From UBA3946 sp002385755 (GTDB lineage: Bacteria > Bacillota_I > Bacilli_A > ML615J-28 > CAG-698), in NCBI GenBank assembly GCA_050953085.1, contig JBMNLX010000005.1, forward strand, positions 248,001 to 312,000: a stretch of 64,000 bases of DNA. The letters run 5' to 3'. The translations under genes and the position numbers were made by a program. The notes beneath the pieces are model-generated. The model did no database searches, was not told the origin of the DNA, and saw nothing but the letters and a program-made list of their open reading frames with translations. Shown one piece after another: positions 40,077 to 48,716 of this stretch; the stretch's first letter is position 1, and every line of letters starts with the position of its first letter.

Positions 40077-41846
40077 ATGAAGGACTTATTCAAAATTTAT
40101 TTACGAGTTTATCAAAGGAAACATATTGTTTTTTCGTTTTTGGCGATTCTATTTTTGATTTTTGACGTGCTTATCGTTTTGGGCATTCCCGCGATTACAA
40201 AAAATATTTTCGACGAAATCAACAGCGGGGTTGGCGATCTCTCTTATGTTTTCCGGGTGGGGATTCTTGCTACCGGGATCGCCGTCGCCGCCGTCGCCGT
40301 GATGATTGTTAACAATGTTTTTGCCCAGAAAGTCGCGACGAGAATCGCCGCGGAGTTAAGGAGAGACTTATTTGCCAAAATTCAGGAACTCTCCTTTTCC
40401 AATATCGATGAAATATCGACCGGGACGCTTCTTACGGTCGTAAGCAACGATACCGCCCAGATTCAGCAAATAATCATGATGAGTTTTCGCGCCATTTTGC
40501 GAAGCCCGCTGACCTTGATCGGAGCGATATTGATGGCTTATTTGATTAATCAGAAACTTTTTATAATCATTTTGGCGATTGTTCCGATCTTGGCTTTTTT
40601 CATAATCATTATTTTGAAAAAAGCCAGCGAATATTTTCTCTCGGTGCAGGAAAGATTGGATGACTTAAACACGAAATTAAACGAAACGGTAAGCGGGGCG
40701 CGGGAAATCAAGGCCTTTGTTACCGAGTCGCACGAAGTTGAAATGTTCGATAGGGTCAACGATAAATACAGCGCCACAATTGTTGGCGCCTTCAAGCATA
40801 TCGCCAATATTGACCCGTTGATTATTTTGATCAGCAACATCGGTATCGGCGCTGTTTTGTTATTCGCCGGTTATTTGGTTTCAAAGTTATCCGGAGGCGC
40901 TCGTACCGAAATGGTTGGGACAATTTCCGCGTATATTTCCTATTTACAACAAATTATCATGTCTTTAATGATGCTTTCGATGATTGCCGTGCAAATTTCA
41001 CGCGGCGCGATTAGCGCGCAAAGGATACAAAAGGTCTTGAAGACGGACGCGAGCGTCAAAAACCCGGAAGATCCGGTTATTTTGGACGGGTTGAAGGGCC
41101 GGATCGAATATCGCGACGTCTCCTTCGGGTACGGCGGGATCGACGGGCAGGACTCCGGCCTCACGCTGCAAAACATAAGCTTTGTCATCGAGCCGGGCTC
41201 TACCGTCGGCGTTATCGGTTCGACCGGCAGCGGTAAAACCACGCTGGTCCAGTTGTTGCCGCGATTGTATGACGTTACGGGCGGAGCGATTTATATCGAC
41301 GGCGTCGACGTGAGGGATTATGATCTGAAGTTTCTTCGCGAACAAATCTCCTACGTGACGCAAGAAGCGATTATTTTTTCCGGGACGATCGCGGAAAACA
41401 TTAGACAAGGGAAAGAAGACGCCGATATCAGGGAGATGGAGAAAGCGTCGCGCTTGGCCGTCGCCGATGAGTTTATCGATAAAATGGACGAGAAGTTCTA
41501 CAGCGAGGTTACCCAGGGAGGAACGAATTTATCCGGCGGCCAAAGACAAAGGCTATCATTGGCCCGCGCGATGGTTCGCGAACCGAAAATTTTAATCCTT
41601 GACGATTCCACCAGCGCCGTCGACGCCAAAAGCGAGGCGAAAATAAAAGCGAACATATTTGATTCGAAGAAGCAAACAACGATTATAATCGCCCAAAAAA
41701 TTTCATCGATCCGCAATTGCGATAAAATAATCGTGCTTGATAATTCCGGCCGGCTTGACGGTTACGGGACGCACTTTGAACTTTTGGAGAAAAGCGAAGT
41801 ATATAAGGAAATATATAATTCGCAGTTTGGAGGCAACGATGACTAG
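40077..41846 (+). CDS. ABC exporter half-transporter, degenerate-site subunit
   Basis: A 589-residue fused membrane-ATPase protein with six helices (residues about 15-310) and a C-terminal nucleotide-binding domain. Walker A is GSTGSGKTT and the signature LSGGQRQRLSLARAM, but the residue after Walker B is Asp (ILILDDSTSAVD) instead of the catalytic Glu, and the switch His is Gln (IIIAQKISSI). Those changes mark the subunit with the inactive site in a heterodimeric exporter like BmrC/BmrD. It overlaps the partner gene by 8 bases. Confidence 0.94.
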   Translation: MKDLFKIYLRVYQRKHIVFSFLAILFLIFDVLIVLGIPAITKNIFDEINSGVGDLSYVFRVGILATGIAVAAVAVMIVNNVFAQKVATRIAAELRRDLFAKIQELSFSNIDEISTGTLLTVVSNDTAQIQQIIMMSFRAILRSPLTLIGAILMAYLINQKLFIIILAIVPILAFFIIIILKKASEYFLSVQERLDDLNTKLNETVSGAREIKAFVTESHEVEMFDRVNDKYSATIVGAFKHIANIDPLIILISNIGIGAVLLFAGYLVSKLSGGARTEMVGTISAYISYLQQIIMSLMMLSMIAVQISRGAISAQRIQKVLKTDASVKNPEDPVILDGLKGRIEYRDVSFGYGGIDGQDSGLTLQNISFVIEPGSTVGVIGSTGSGKTTLVQLLPRLYDVTGGAIYIDGVDVRDYDLKFLREQISYVTQEAIIFSGTIAENIRQGKEDADIREMEKASRLAVADEFIDKMDEKFYSEVTQGGTNLSGGQRQRLSLARAMVREPKILILDDSTSAVDAKSEAKIKANIFDSKKQTTIIIAQKISSIRNCDKIIVLDNSGRLDGYGTHFELLEKSEVYKEIYNSQFGGNDD

Positions 41847-43650
41847 GAGTCAAGGGCGCGGCGGGCCGCGCGGACGATTCATGTATTTTGAGATGCCGAA
41901 AGAGAAGGGCGTTCACGGAAAAGTGATAAAAAGGGTATGGAGCTATTTAAGGCGATACCCCTGGAGCATCCTGTTTATCATGATTTTTCTCATACTTTAT
42001 AGTCTTTTCAGCCTTTCTTTGCCTTTGGTCATAAAAGTCCTTATTGATGACTATATAAACATCGACGAGGTTGATTTTACAGCTTTAGCTTTGATTATCG
42101 TGTCCGTTATCATCGTAACGATAGTGATGGCCATCGGCACGCGCCTTCAAAGGGTGTTAATGGCGAAGGTGGCGACAAAAGTGGCGAAAGACATTCGGCG
42201 AGACGCTTTTATACAATTGCAAAAACTGCCGATAAAGTATTACGATAAAAACTCCCACGGCGTCATCATGAGCGTCCTAACCAACGATATTGAAACGATC
42301 TTTAACGCCCTGTCTCAGGTGATACCGCAATTTATCACCGCGGTTATTTTCATCATCGGGGCCAGCGTCGCCATGTTCGTCGAGAGTTGGCAATTGTCTT
42401 TGGTCGTCGTCACGATTTTGCCGATCGCCTTGTTTTTGATCATTTTTATTACCAGCCGGGCTTATAAATATTTCCGGAACCAGCAAATCAAATTGGGCGA
42501 AGTTAACGGTATCGTTCAAGAAAATGTTACCGGGCTGAAGGTGGTCAAACTATATAATCAAGAACAAGCGGTCATTGAGAAGTTTGGGCGCTCAAACCAA
42601 GAACTAGAAAAATCAAGTTACCGCGCCGGCGTTTTTTCGGGTATGATGATGCCGATTATCAGGTTGCTTGACAATATATTATATAGTTTGATTATCACGG
42701 TGGGCGGCGTTCTGCATATCGTCTACGGGGTGATAACGGTCGGGACAATCCAGGCGATAACCAATTTCTCGCGGATGCTTATACGCCCCATCAGCAACGT
42801 CGCGCAAATTTATAATTTGCTGCAAGCGGCGATTGCCGGCGGATACCGCGTGTTCAAGTTGATTGACGAGGAAAGCGAATATGTCGACGATTCCGACATC
42901 GAATTGGAAAAGGTGTCCGGGGACGTTGAGTTTCGTAACGTTAATTTCGGCTATGAACCTGGGCAAAAGGTGTTAAAAGATATTAACTTTAAAGTCGCGA
43001 GCGGAAACACAATTGCTATCGTTGGCCCGACCGGAAGCGGGAAAACAACAATCATTAACCTTCTCGCCCGTTATTATGACGTAAACGAAGGCGATATTTT
43101 AATCGACGGAGAATCAATATACAATTACTCGAAAAGAAGCTTGCGCTCCAAAGTGGGAATAGTATTACAAACAACTTACCTGTTTAGGGGCACTGTTTTG
43201 GACAACATTAAATACGGACGTCCCGACGCTTCCTTCGAGGAGGTCGTTGCCGCGGCCAAACTCGCTCAGGTCCACGAAATCATCGAAAGACTACCGCACA
43301 AATACAACACGCGCGTCAAAGAGGGAGGCATAAATTTCTCCCACGGCGAAAGGCAGTTAATATCGATTGCCCGGACGATTTTAAGCGATCCGGCTATCTT
43401 GGTCTTGGACGAGGCGACATCAAGCGTCGACACGCGAACGGAAGCCAAGATTCAAAAAAGCATCGGGTTGCTCGTGAAAAGCCGGACGAGTTTTATTATC
43501 GCCCATCGCTTGAAGACGATTAAAAATGCCGATATTATCTTGGTTATTCTTGACGGGAGGATCGTTGAATCCGGGAATCACCAAGAATTGATGGCGAGAG
43601 ATGGTATTTATGCCGAAATGTATAACTTGCAATTCGGCGAAGCGCAATAA
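41839..43650 (+). CDS. ABC exporter half-transporter, catalytic partner
   Basis: The 603-residue partner. It has an N-terminal Arg/Gly-rich tail (SQGRGGPRGRF), six helices, Walker A GPTGSGKTT, Walker B ILVLDEATSSVD with the catalytic Glu, and switch His FIIAHRLKTI. Its signature is altered to FSHGERQ, typical of one half of asymmetric pairs. The ATG at 41839, with GGAGGCAACG before it, overlaps the end of the first gene. Substrates may be drugs, lipids or peptides. Confidence 0.94.
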   Translation: MTRSQGRGGPRGRFMYFEMPKEKGVHGKVIKRVWSYLRRYPWSILFIMIFLILYSLFSLSLPLVIKVLIDDYINIDEVDFTALALIIVSVIIVTIVMAIGTRLQRVLMAKVATKVAKDIRRDAFIQLQKLPIKYYDKNSHGVIMSVLTNDIETIFNALSQVIPQFITAVIFIIGASVAMFVESWQLSLVVVTILPIALFLIIFITSRAYKYFRNQQIKLGEVNGIVQENVTGLKVVKLYNQEQAVIEKFGRSNQELEKSSYRAGVFSGMMMPIIRLLDNILYSLIITVGGVLHIVYGVITVGTIQAITNFSRMLIRPISNVAQIYNLLQAAIAGGYRVFKLIDEESEYVDDSDIELEKVSGDVEFRNVNFGYEPGQKVLKDINFKVASGNTIAIVGPTGSGKTTIINLLARYYDVNEGDILIDGESIYNYSKRSLRSKVGIVLQTTYLFRGTVLDNIKYGRPDASFEEVVAAAKLAQVHEIIERLPHKYNTRVKEGGINFSHGERQLISIARTILSDPAILVLDEATSSVDTRTEAKIQKSIGLLVKSRTSFIIAHRLKTIKNADIILVILDGRIVESGNHQELMARDGIYAEMYNLQFGEAQ

Positions 43651-43685
43651 AAAAAGCCAAGAAGTTTATTATTTCACGTCTTGGC
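43649..43685 (-). terminator. Second terminator for the minus-strand lipoprotein gene
   Basis: GCCAAGA / TCTTGGC stem with an A run on the left, which is a T run on the minus strand. It follows the first minus-strand terminator. Confidence 0.6.
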
Positions 43686-43697
43686 ATATGCATATAG

Positions 43698-43728
43698 AAA
43701 AAAGTCTCGGGAAAGGTCCCGGGACTTT
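43698..43728 (-). terminator. Terminator for the C39-like lipoprotein gene
   Basis: A GC-rich stem (43701-43711 with 43718-43728) ending in a T run on the minus strand, three bases after the stop. Confidence 0.8.
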
Positions 43729-43730
43729 CA

Positions 43731-45842
43731 TTATTCCACGACATATATCACGTTGCGAGTGAATTGTAAAAAGACGCTGAGCGGGTATTCGTATTTCACT
43801 TCCGGAAGATTAGGGTCGTTGCAAATGACGACGTTTTTCCCGTTGCTCATGTCATATCCCCTAACGACCAGCAGGTGGCCGTTAGTGTGATATCTTCCGG
43901 TATTCCCTTTAATGCTAAGCGCGACCGGACCGACATGGACAAGGTGGTATTGCAATTCTTCCCATGAATAGACGCGCTTGACATAACTTTTTTCTCCGTA
44001 CGCGCTCATGCCGACCGTGTTGTAAACCCAATTGCCGTATATTTTATTGCCGTAATCTCTAAACAATCGGGCGTTTTTCTCATGGGGAAAGGCTTCGCTG
44101 AACTCGTGCCCCTTAAACATCAAAAGCATCGTGGACGATGTCGGGCTACAGATTTGATTGCCGATATTTGGCACGTCGTTCTGGTTAAGTTGGGGAACCT
44201 CGTGATCGTATTTATCCGGCAAACCCGACACGTCAACTTTATATTGGTAATTTTCGATTTCAAGCGCCGCCGCGACGAGCGCGAGTCTCGGCGAATCGTC
44301 TGCGAGCGAACTCCTTCTAAGAATAACCTGGTATTGGAAAGCTTCGGCCGTTTTATTGTCGTTGATTAGGATTTCGTCTTGGGACATTCTGGCGACGCCG
44401 CCCGCCTGGTTGGGAATCATCGCGTTTTCCAATCCCAACCCAAAGGAACTATAAGTGAGATAAGAACTCCAGGTTCCGTCAACCCGTACCCGAACCTTGA
44501 GTTCGACCGTCGCCTTCTCCCCGCTTATAGCCGCCCAGGATCCGACGAGCGATTTGAAGGGGTTGGCTCGGTAGACCGGCGACTCATAATAGCCCTCCAA
44601 AACCCCCGGCTTTAAAACAACCCGGTCATCTTGAAGCATTAAAGCGTGGTTGTCGCTCAAATCAAGTTGTTCAGCGTAATCAACAAGATAATGAAGGTTG
44701 ATAAATTTTTCGTTTTCGCCTATTTTTTCGGTGGTAACCCTATATTCTTTGGTCATACTTTCATTCCCTGAGTATAATTTTAAAGTCAAAGTTACTATTT
44801 GTTCTTTCTCGGCGAGCGTGACTATTCCGTCGGGGCTTATAATATCCGGTTTGTCGGATATCCATTCCCCGGTGACGCCGTATTCAAACTCGGTGGGAAG
44901 AACGATAAACGAATTGACGGCTTCAGGCAAGCTGACGGAATCAAAACACGCCTCCATTCTTTCTTCGTGGGGGATCGTCAGCACCGTCACGTTGTATTCC
45001 CTTGTTACGATGGTCATGTTATAAAAGAAGTGCGCCGTCAACACCACTGCTTTATCGGTTTCGTTGAATTTCCACACGGCCTTTCTGTTGGGCTTATCAA
45101 TGCCCAAAACGCGCGTGTCTGACGAAGACCAATTGATATTGACGTCATATAATGAAAACGGCAGCCAGAAATCGGCGTTGGCGCTTTCAGGTATGGTGAT
45201 TTTATCAATAACAAACTCGATGTGTTCCTCATGGCTTCGCCCCGGCACCTTTATATCGCCCCAAGCGATGCGGCGCGCGCCGTTATCCGTTATCACGTCA
45301 AGCTCAAAATTGACGTATTGGTCGTTTTCCGCAAACTTTACGATCCCGTTATCGGTGATGGCGTCGGTGTTGCCGCTATGCCAGGATAACGTCGCCGCGA
45401 CCCCGGCAATCTCGCATTGGGTCGGGAAATTAATGTAATCCTCGGCTTCTTCCGGAACATCAAGCAGTTGTTTTAAAACATCTAATAATTCTTCGTCCGA
45501 AAGCGGCAAAACTTGAACCGTTCCCAGATAACGGGTTACCCTATCATCATCGATAATCACCTCGATTTCAATGTCAACTTCGCGCGTCGTCAACCCCTTT
45601 GTTACGGAACCTTTAGCGTCGATAACCGCTTGATCGCGGGGGATCCATCGCACTTCAACGTCAATGCCTTTGACGCGGTAGCTAGATTTGAAATTAAGGT
45701 CTTCCGATGTCTGTTCGGGTAGAGTGATTTCCTCGACAATTAAATCGGCGATTTCGTTGATATCATAGGTCGAGGCGTTATTCCAACATCCGGAAAAAAA
45801 CAATAATAAAAACAAAAAAGCCAAGCAAAATCTCTTTCTCAT
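43731..45842 (-). CDS. Lipoprotein with Ig-like repeats and a C39-like peptidase domain
   Basis: A 703-residue surface protein with signal peptide FCLAFLFLLLFFSGC. About four atypical Ig-like units follow (VRWIPRDQAVIDAKGSVTK, LSWHSGNTDAITDNGIVKF, INWSSSDTRVLG, GEWISDKPDIISPDGIVTL), then a beta-rich region and a C-terminal C39-family cysteine peptidase domain: CSPTSSTMLLMF (catalytic Cys), NGHLLVVRGYD (His) and CNDPN (Asp/Asn). The ATG at 45842 starts the signal peptide; a TTG at 45869 has no fitting ribosome site. An extended -10 (TGCTATAAT) lies upstream. Confidence 0.88.
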   Translation of the reverse strand: MRKRFCLAFLFLLLFFSGCWNNASTYDINEIADLIVEEITLPEQTSEDLNFKSSYRVKGIDVEVRWIPRDQAVIDAKGSVTKGLTTREVDIEIEVIIDDDRVTRYLGTVQVLPLSDEELLDVLKQLLDVPEEAEDYINFPTQCEIAGVAATLSWHSGNTDAITDNGIVKFAENDQYVNFELDVITDNGARRIAWGDIKVPGRSHEEHIEFVIDKITIPESANADFWLPFSLYDVNINWSSSDTRVLGIDKPNRKAVWKFNETDKAVVLTAHFFYNMTIVTREYNVTVLTIPHEERMEACFDSVSLPEAVNSFIVLPTEFEYGVTGEWISDKPDIISPDGIVTLAEKEQIVTLTLKLYSGNESMTKEYRVTTEKIGENEKFINLHYLVDYAEQLDLSDNHALMLQDDRVVLKPGVLEGYYESPVYRANPFKSLVGSWAAISGEKATVELKVRVRVDGTWSSYLTYSSFGLGLENAMIPNQAGGVARMSQDEILINDNKTAEAFQYQVILRRSSLADDSPRLALVAAALEIENYQYKVDVSGLPDKYDHEVPQLNQNDVPNIGNQICSPTSSTMLLMFKGHEFSEAFPHEKNARLFRDYGNKIYGNWVYNTVGMSAYGEKSYVKRVYSWEELQYHLVHVGPVALSIKGNTGRYHTNGHLLVVRGYDMSNGKNVVICNDPNLPEVKYEYPLSVFLQFTRNVIYVVE

Positions 45843-45945
45843 GAAAATGCTCTTCTCTCTTTCCTCCAATAGATCTCTCTTTAATAATTATAGCATAAAA
45901 TCGTGAAATTTGAGAAAAAATTTAAAAGAAAAATAATCATAATAC

Positions 45946-45974
45946 TTGCATTACGAGAAATCATATTGTATAAT
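45946..45974 (+). promoter_or_regulatory. Promoter of sRNA copy 1
   Basis: TTGCAT, a 17-base spacer, TATAAT. Confidence 0.85.
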
Positions 45975-45979
45975 ATAGA

Positions 45980-46086
45980 TACGCCGAGAGGCGTATTTAT
46001 CCCCTACATATAGCAGTGAGTATACTACTCACAACATCCCCTTCCTAAAAAACCAAGCCATTCTCGTGGCTTGGTTTTTCTTTTTT
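45980..46086 (+). ncRNA. C-rich small RNA, copy 1
   Basis: A likely ~100-nt RNA. Hairpin 1 is TACGCC-GAGA-GGCGTA (45980-45995), followed by unpaired TTTATCCCCTACATA; hairpin 2 is GTGAGTA/TACTCAC (46016-46032), followed by unpaired AACATCCCCTTCCTAAAA; the terminator stem is AAACCAAGCCA/TGGCTTGGTTT with a T run. The two unpaired ATCCCC motifs could pair with purine-rich ribosome-binding sites, as RsaE/RoxS-type RNAs do (analogy). Confidence 0.85.
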
Positions 46087-46128
46087 AACGATGGAAAATT
46101 ATTTTTGTAAAAAAAAGTATTAAAATGC

Positions 46129-46157
46129 TTGCATTCCCAAAAAGAGTATTGTATAAT
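46129..46157 (+). promoter_or_regulatory. Promoter of sRNA copy 2
   Basis: TTGCAT, a 17-base spacer, TATAAT. Confidence 0.85.
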
Positions 46158-46162
46158 ATAGA

Positions 46163-46269
46163 TACGCCGAGAGGCGTACTTATCCCCTACATATAGCAGT
46201 GAGTGTAATCACTCACAACATCCCCTTCCTAAAACCAAGCCATTCTCATGGCTTGGTTTTCCTTTTTTT
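46163..46269 (+). ncRNA. C-rich small RNA, copy 2
   Basis: The same plan as copy 1. Hairpin 1 is identical (46163-46178). Hairpin 2 is GTGAGTG-TAAT-CACTCAC (46199-46216): the closing pair differs from copy 1 on both sides, keeping the stem. Both ATCCCC motifs are unchanged. The terminator AAACCAAGCCA/TGGCTTGGTTT is followed by CC and a T run. Confidence 0.87.
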
Positions 46270-46332
46270 CAGGGACATATTAAAAAAAACACAAAATATT
46301 TGTTTTTTTTTAAAATAAAAACACAAAAACGC

Positions 46333-46361
46333 TTGCATTCCCAAATAATGTATAGTATAAT
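46333..46361 (+). promoter_or_regulatory. Promoter of sRNA copy 3
   Basis: TTGCAT, a 17-base spacer, TATAAT. Confidence 0.85.
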
Positions 46362-46366
46362 ATAGA

Positions 46367-46473
46367 GTGCGCCGAGAGGCGTACTTATCCCCTATATACT
46401 AGTGAGTGTAATCACTCACAACATCCCCTTCCCAAAACCAAGTCATTTTTATAAATGGCTTGGTTTTGTTTTT
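46367..46473 (+). ncRNA. C-rich small RNA, copy 3
   Basis: Hairpin 1 is TGCGCC-GAGA-GGCGTA (one A-U became G-U), hairpin 2 is GTGAGTG-TAAT-CACTCAC (46402-46419). CTTATCCCCTA and AACATCCCCTTCC are conserved. The terminator stem is longer and more AT-rich (AAACCAAGTCATTT/AAATGGCTTGGTTT) but still pairs. Confidence 0.85.
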
Positions 46474-46570
46474 AATAGCTTATTTTTTATTTATGAGTTA
46501 TTTTTCTTTGAAAGGCGTATCTATAATGAATTTTTAAAACCGAGACCGTGCCGGGAACTTTTTTTGTTCA

Positions 46571-46599
46571 TGGACATTTGTTTCGGGAATTGATATAAT
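46571..46599 (+). promoter_or_regulatory. Promoter of the mnmM-thpR operon
   Basis: TGGACA, a 17-base spacer and TATAAT. The gap between the sRNA array and this promoter (46486-46570) shows nothing recognisable. Confidence 0.6.
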
Positions 46600-46651
46600 A
46601 CTATATGGTAATATTTGAATATCCATTATTAATATTTTACGGGTGATTTAT

Positions 46652-47191
46652 TTGCATTCAATAATTGAGTTTTCTCATAAGCTGCTCCAAGAGCACATAA
46701 CAAAAGCAGACGTCGCGTTGGATCTTACCGTCGGCAACGGCAACGACATGTTGTTTTTGGTTCGGATCGCCCGATTCGTCTACGGTTTTGATATTCAGAC
46801 CGAGGCGATTAAACGCGCCGAGGAGAAACTCGCCGGTTATGACAATTATCTATTGATAAACGATTCGCACGAGAATTTTATAACTTACGTGAAAGATAAG
46901 TATAAAGCGGCGATTTTCAATTTGGGGTATTTGCCCGGGGGAGATAAAACGATCACGACAAAAGCCGAAATAACATTAAGAGCCATGAAAGCGGTTCTTG
47001 AAAACATTGAAAAAGGTGGGATATGCGTTACGGTGGTATATCCCGGTCATCCGGAGGGTGAAGAGGAAAGCCGGATTTTGTTTGATTATTTATCGGGTTT
47101 GAACCAAGAGCAATATCAAGTCCTAAAATACGAGTTTATTAATCAAATTAATCGACCGCCATATATTCTGGCGACAAGGAGGATGCGATGA
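46652..47191 (+). CDS. mnmM: tRNA (mnm5s2U34) methyltransferase MnmM (YtqB family)
   Basis: A 179-residue class I SAM methyltransferase. DLTVGNGNDMLFL is the SAM-binding loop, and FNLGYLPGGDKTITT, CVTVVYPGHPEGEEE and INQINRPPYILATRR match the YtqB/MnmM family, which completes the wobble-uridine modification of some tRNAs. The TTG at 46652 is chosen since GGGTGAT lies five bases before it and the protein then begins HSIIEFSHKLL as in relatives. The stop overlaps thpR as ATGA. Confidence 0.9.
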   Translation: MHSIIEFSHKLLQEHITKADVALDLTVGNGNDMLFLVRIARFVYGFDIQTEAIKRAEEKLAGYDNYLLINDSHENFITYVKDKYKAAIFNLGYLPGGDKTITTKAEITLRAMKAVLENIEKGGICVTVVYPGHPEGEEESRILFDYLSGLNQEQYQVLKYEFINQINRPPYILATRRMR

Positions 47192-47697
47192 GAATTTTTA
47201 TCGGAATGAAACCGGATGATTGTCTTGACGAAATCCTCGCGATCCAACGACATTTTCGCGACCTGCCGCTTACCGGGAATTATACTTTGCCTGATAATAT
47301 TCACATGACTTTGGCGTTTTTGGGCGAGTTGGATAATTCAGCCGTCGCTTTGGTTAAAACCGCTTTAAAGCAAATTGACTACCCCGCTTTTCTTATTCAC
47401 ATCGATAAAATTACGAATTTAAGGGATATGATGATTCTCAAGATAAGACGGGATCCGGAACTTCTGCGTTTGCAGGGGGGGATTTGCCGGGCGCTGGCTA
47501 GGCTTGACATCAAAATGAATCGACGGTCGTTTTACCCACACATCACCCTGATTAGGAAATGCGATTTCCCGGTTGACAAGCCCGTCGATTTAACAACCGA
47601 AGCGCGAGAGGTCATACTGTTTTCTTCGGAGCGGGTAAACGGCCGCCTAAGCTACGTTCCGCTTTATCGGAAGGTTTTACGGAGGCAAAATGCGTAG
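47188..47697 (+). CDS. thpR: RNA 2',3'-cyclic phosphodiesterase (2H family, ThpR)
   Basis: A 169-residue 2H phosphoesterase, formerly called 2'-5' RNA ligase. Both catalytic HXTX motifs are present (HMTLAFLGEL near residue 45 and HITLIRK near 128). It overlaps the genes on both sides (4 and 8 bases), so the three are translated together. Confidence 0.92.
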   Translation: MRIFIGMKPDDCLDEILAIQRHFRDLPLTGNYTLPDNIHMTLAFLGELDNSAVALVKTALKQIDYPAFLIHIDKITNLRDMMILKIRRDPELLRLQGGICRALARLDIKMNRRSFYPHITLIRKCDFPVDKPVDLTTEAREVILFSSERVNGRLSYVPLYRKVLRRQNA

Positions 47698-48688
47698 GCT
47701 GGGAAAAACAAATCTGCGCGTGCATGAGATTGGTTTGGGCGGGATTCCGTTACAAAGGGTAAACGGGGAAGATACCCGGGCGATAATTCGCGCGATGCAA
47801 GAGCGCGGGGCCAATGTTATCGACACGGCGAGGGGTTACACCGTGAGCGAAAAACTTATCGGCGAGGCTCTCCGCGATTGCCGGGATAATTTCTTCATTT
47901 TTACAAAATCCTCGGCCCGCTCTTACTCGGAAATGTCTCGAGATATTAAATTAAGCCTTGATAATCTCGCGACCGATTATATCGATTTGTACCAGTTTCA
48001 TAACGTCAAGAATCTCGATGAGTATAATGTTATTATGGGCGAAAACGGGGCTTACCGGGCCTTGCTCGAAGCGAAAGAGCGCGGTCAAATCGGTCACATC
48101 GGCCTCACGACGCATAAATTGGACTTGCTTGAAGAAATAATTGATGATTACCCTTTTGAAACCATTCAGTTTCCATATAATATAGTGGAAACCCAAGCCG
48201 AGGAATTATTTAAAAAGGCGGCGGCCAAGGATATCGGCATAATCGTTATGAAACCCCTGGCCGGAGGCGCTATCGCCGACGCGAGCCTTGCTTTGAAATT
48301 TATTCTAAGCAATCCCGATGTTTCGGTCGCGATTCCCGGCATGGAATCGGTTGAGCAAGTCGCCGCGAATTTGAGCGTTTCCGGCCAACCGTTGACGAGT
48401 TTCGAGTTGGCTGAGATTGAAAAAATCAGGGATACTCTCGGCAATGATTTTTGCCGGCGCTGCGGTTATTGTCTGCCATGCGCCGCTGGAATCGATATTC
48501 CCACGTGTTTTACGTTCGAGGGTTATTATACGCGCTACAATTTAACAGAATGGGCGGCCTCCCGTTACGACGCGATGGAAAAACATGCTTCCGATTGTAT
48601 CGGTTGCCGCGCGTGCGAGAGCAGATGCCCGTATGGTTTGGCTATTGCCGAAAAAATGAAAAAGGTCGCGACGGTTTTTAAGTTTTAG
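47690..48688 (+). CDS. Aldo/keto reductase with C-terminal 4Fe-4S motifs
   Basis: A 332-residue relative of the reductase at 18.8 kb. It has RRLGKTNLRVHEIGLGG, NVIDTARGY (Asp and Tyr), FIFTKSS (Lys), YQFHNVKN (His) and IVMKPLAGGA. The tail carries CRRCGYCLPCAAGIDIP and CIGCRACESRCPYGL, the cysteine clusters of Fe-S aldo/keto reductases. The substrate is unknown. Confidence 0.92.
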   Translation: MRRLGKTNLRVHEIGLGGIPLQRVNGEDTRAIIRAMQERGANVIDTARGYTVSEKLIGEALRDCRDNFFIFTKSSARSYSEMSRDIKLSLDNLATDYIDLYQFHNVKNLDEYNVIMGENGAYRALLEAKERGQIGHIGLTTHKLDLLEEIIDDYPFETIQFPYNIVETQAEELFKKAAAKDIGIIVMKPLAGGAIADASLALKFILSNPDVSVAIPGMESVEQVAANLSVSGQPLTSFELAEIEKIRDTLGNDFCRRCGYCLPCAAGIDIPTCFTFEGYYTRYNLTEWAASRYDAMEKHASDCIGCRACESRCPYGLAIAEKMKKVATVFKF

Positions 48689-48716
48689 CACGCGCGCGTT
48701 TGGAAAAGAGGAAAAA

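Larger units (their letters stand above)
45941..46485 (+). repeat. Tandem array of three promoter-sRNA-terminator units
   Basis: Three direct repeats of about 185 bp, each with TTGCAT, 17 bases, TATAAT, a conserved ~100-nt transcribed block and its own terminator. Spacers are AT-rich and poorly conserved, while promoters and RNA bodies are conserved, so selection acts on each unit. No protein-coding potential is seen. Confidence 0.9.

Noticed and set aside
45941..46485. A CRISPR array or an insertion-sequence repeat
   Set aside because: The repeats are about 185 bp with promoters and terminators and no short uniform spacers, no transposase and no terminal inverted repeats.
46402..46593. A 63-codon frame starting in sRNA copy 3
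   Set aside because: It begins inside the structured RNA, crosses its terminator and lacks a ribosome-binding site.
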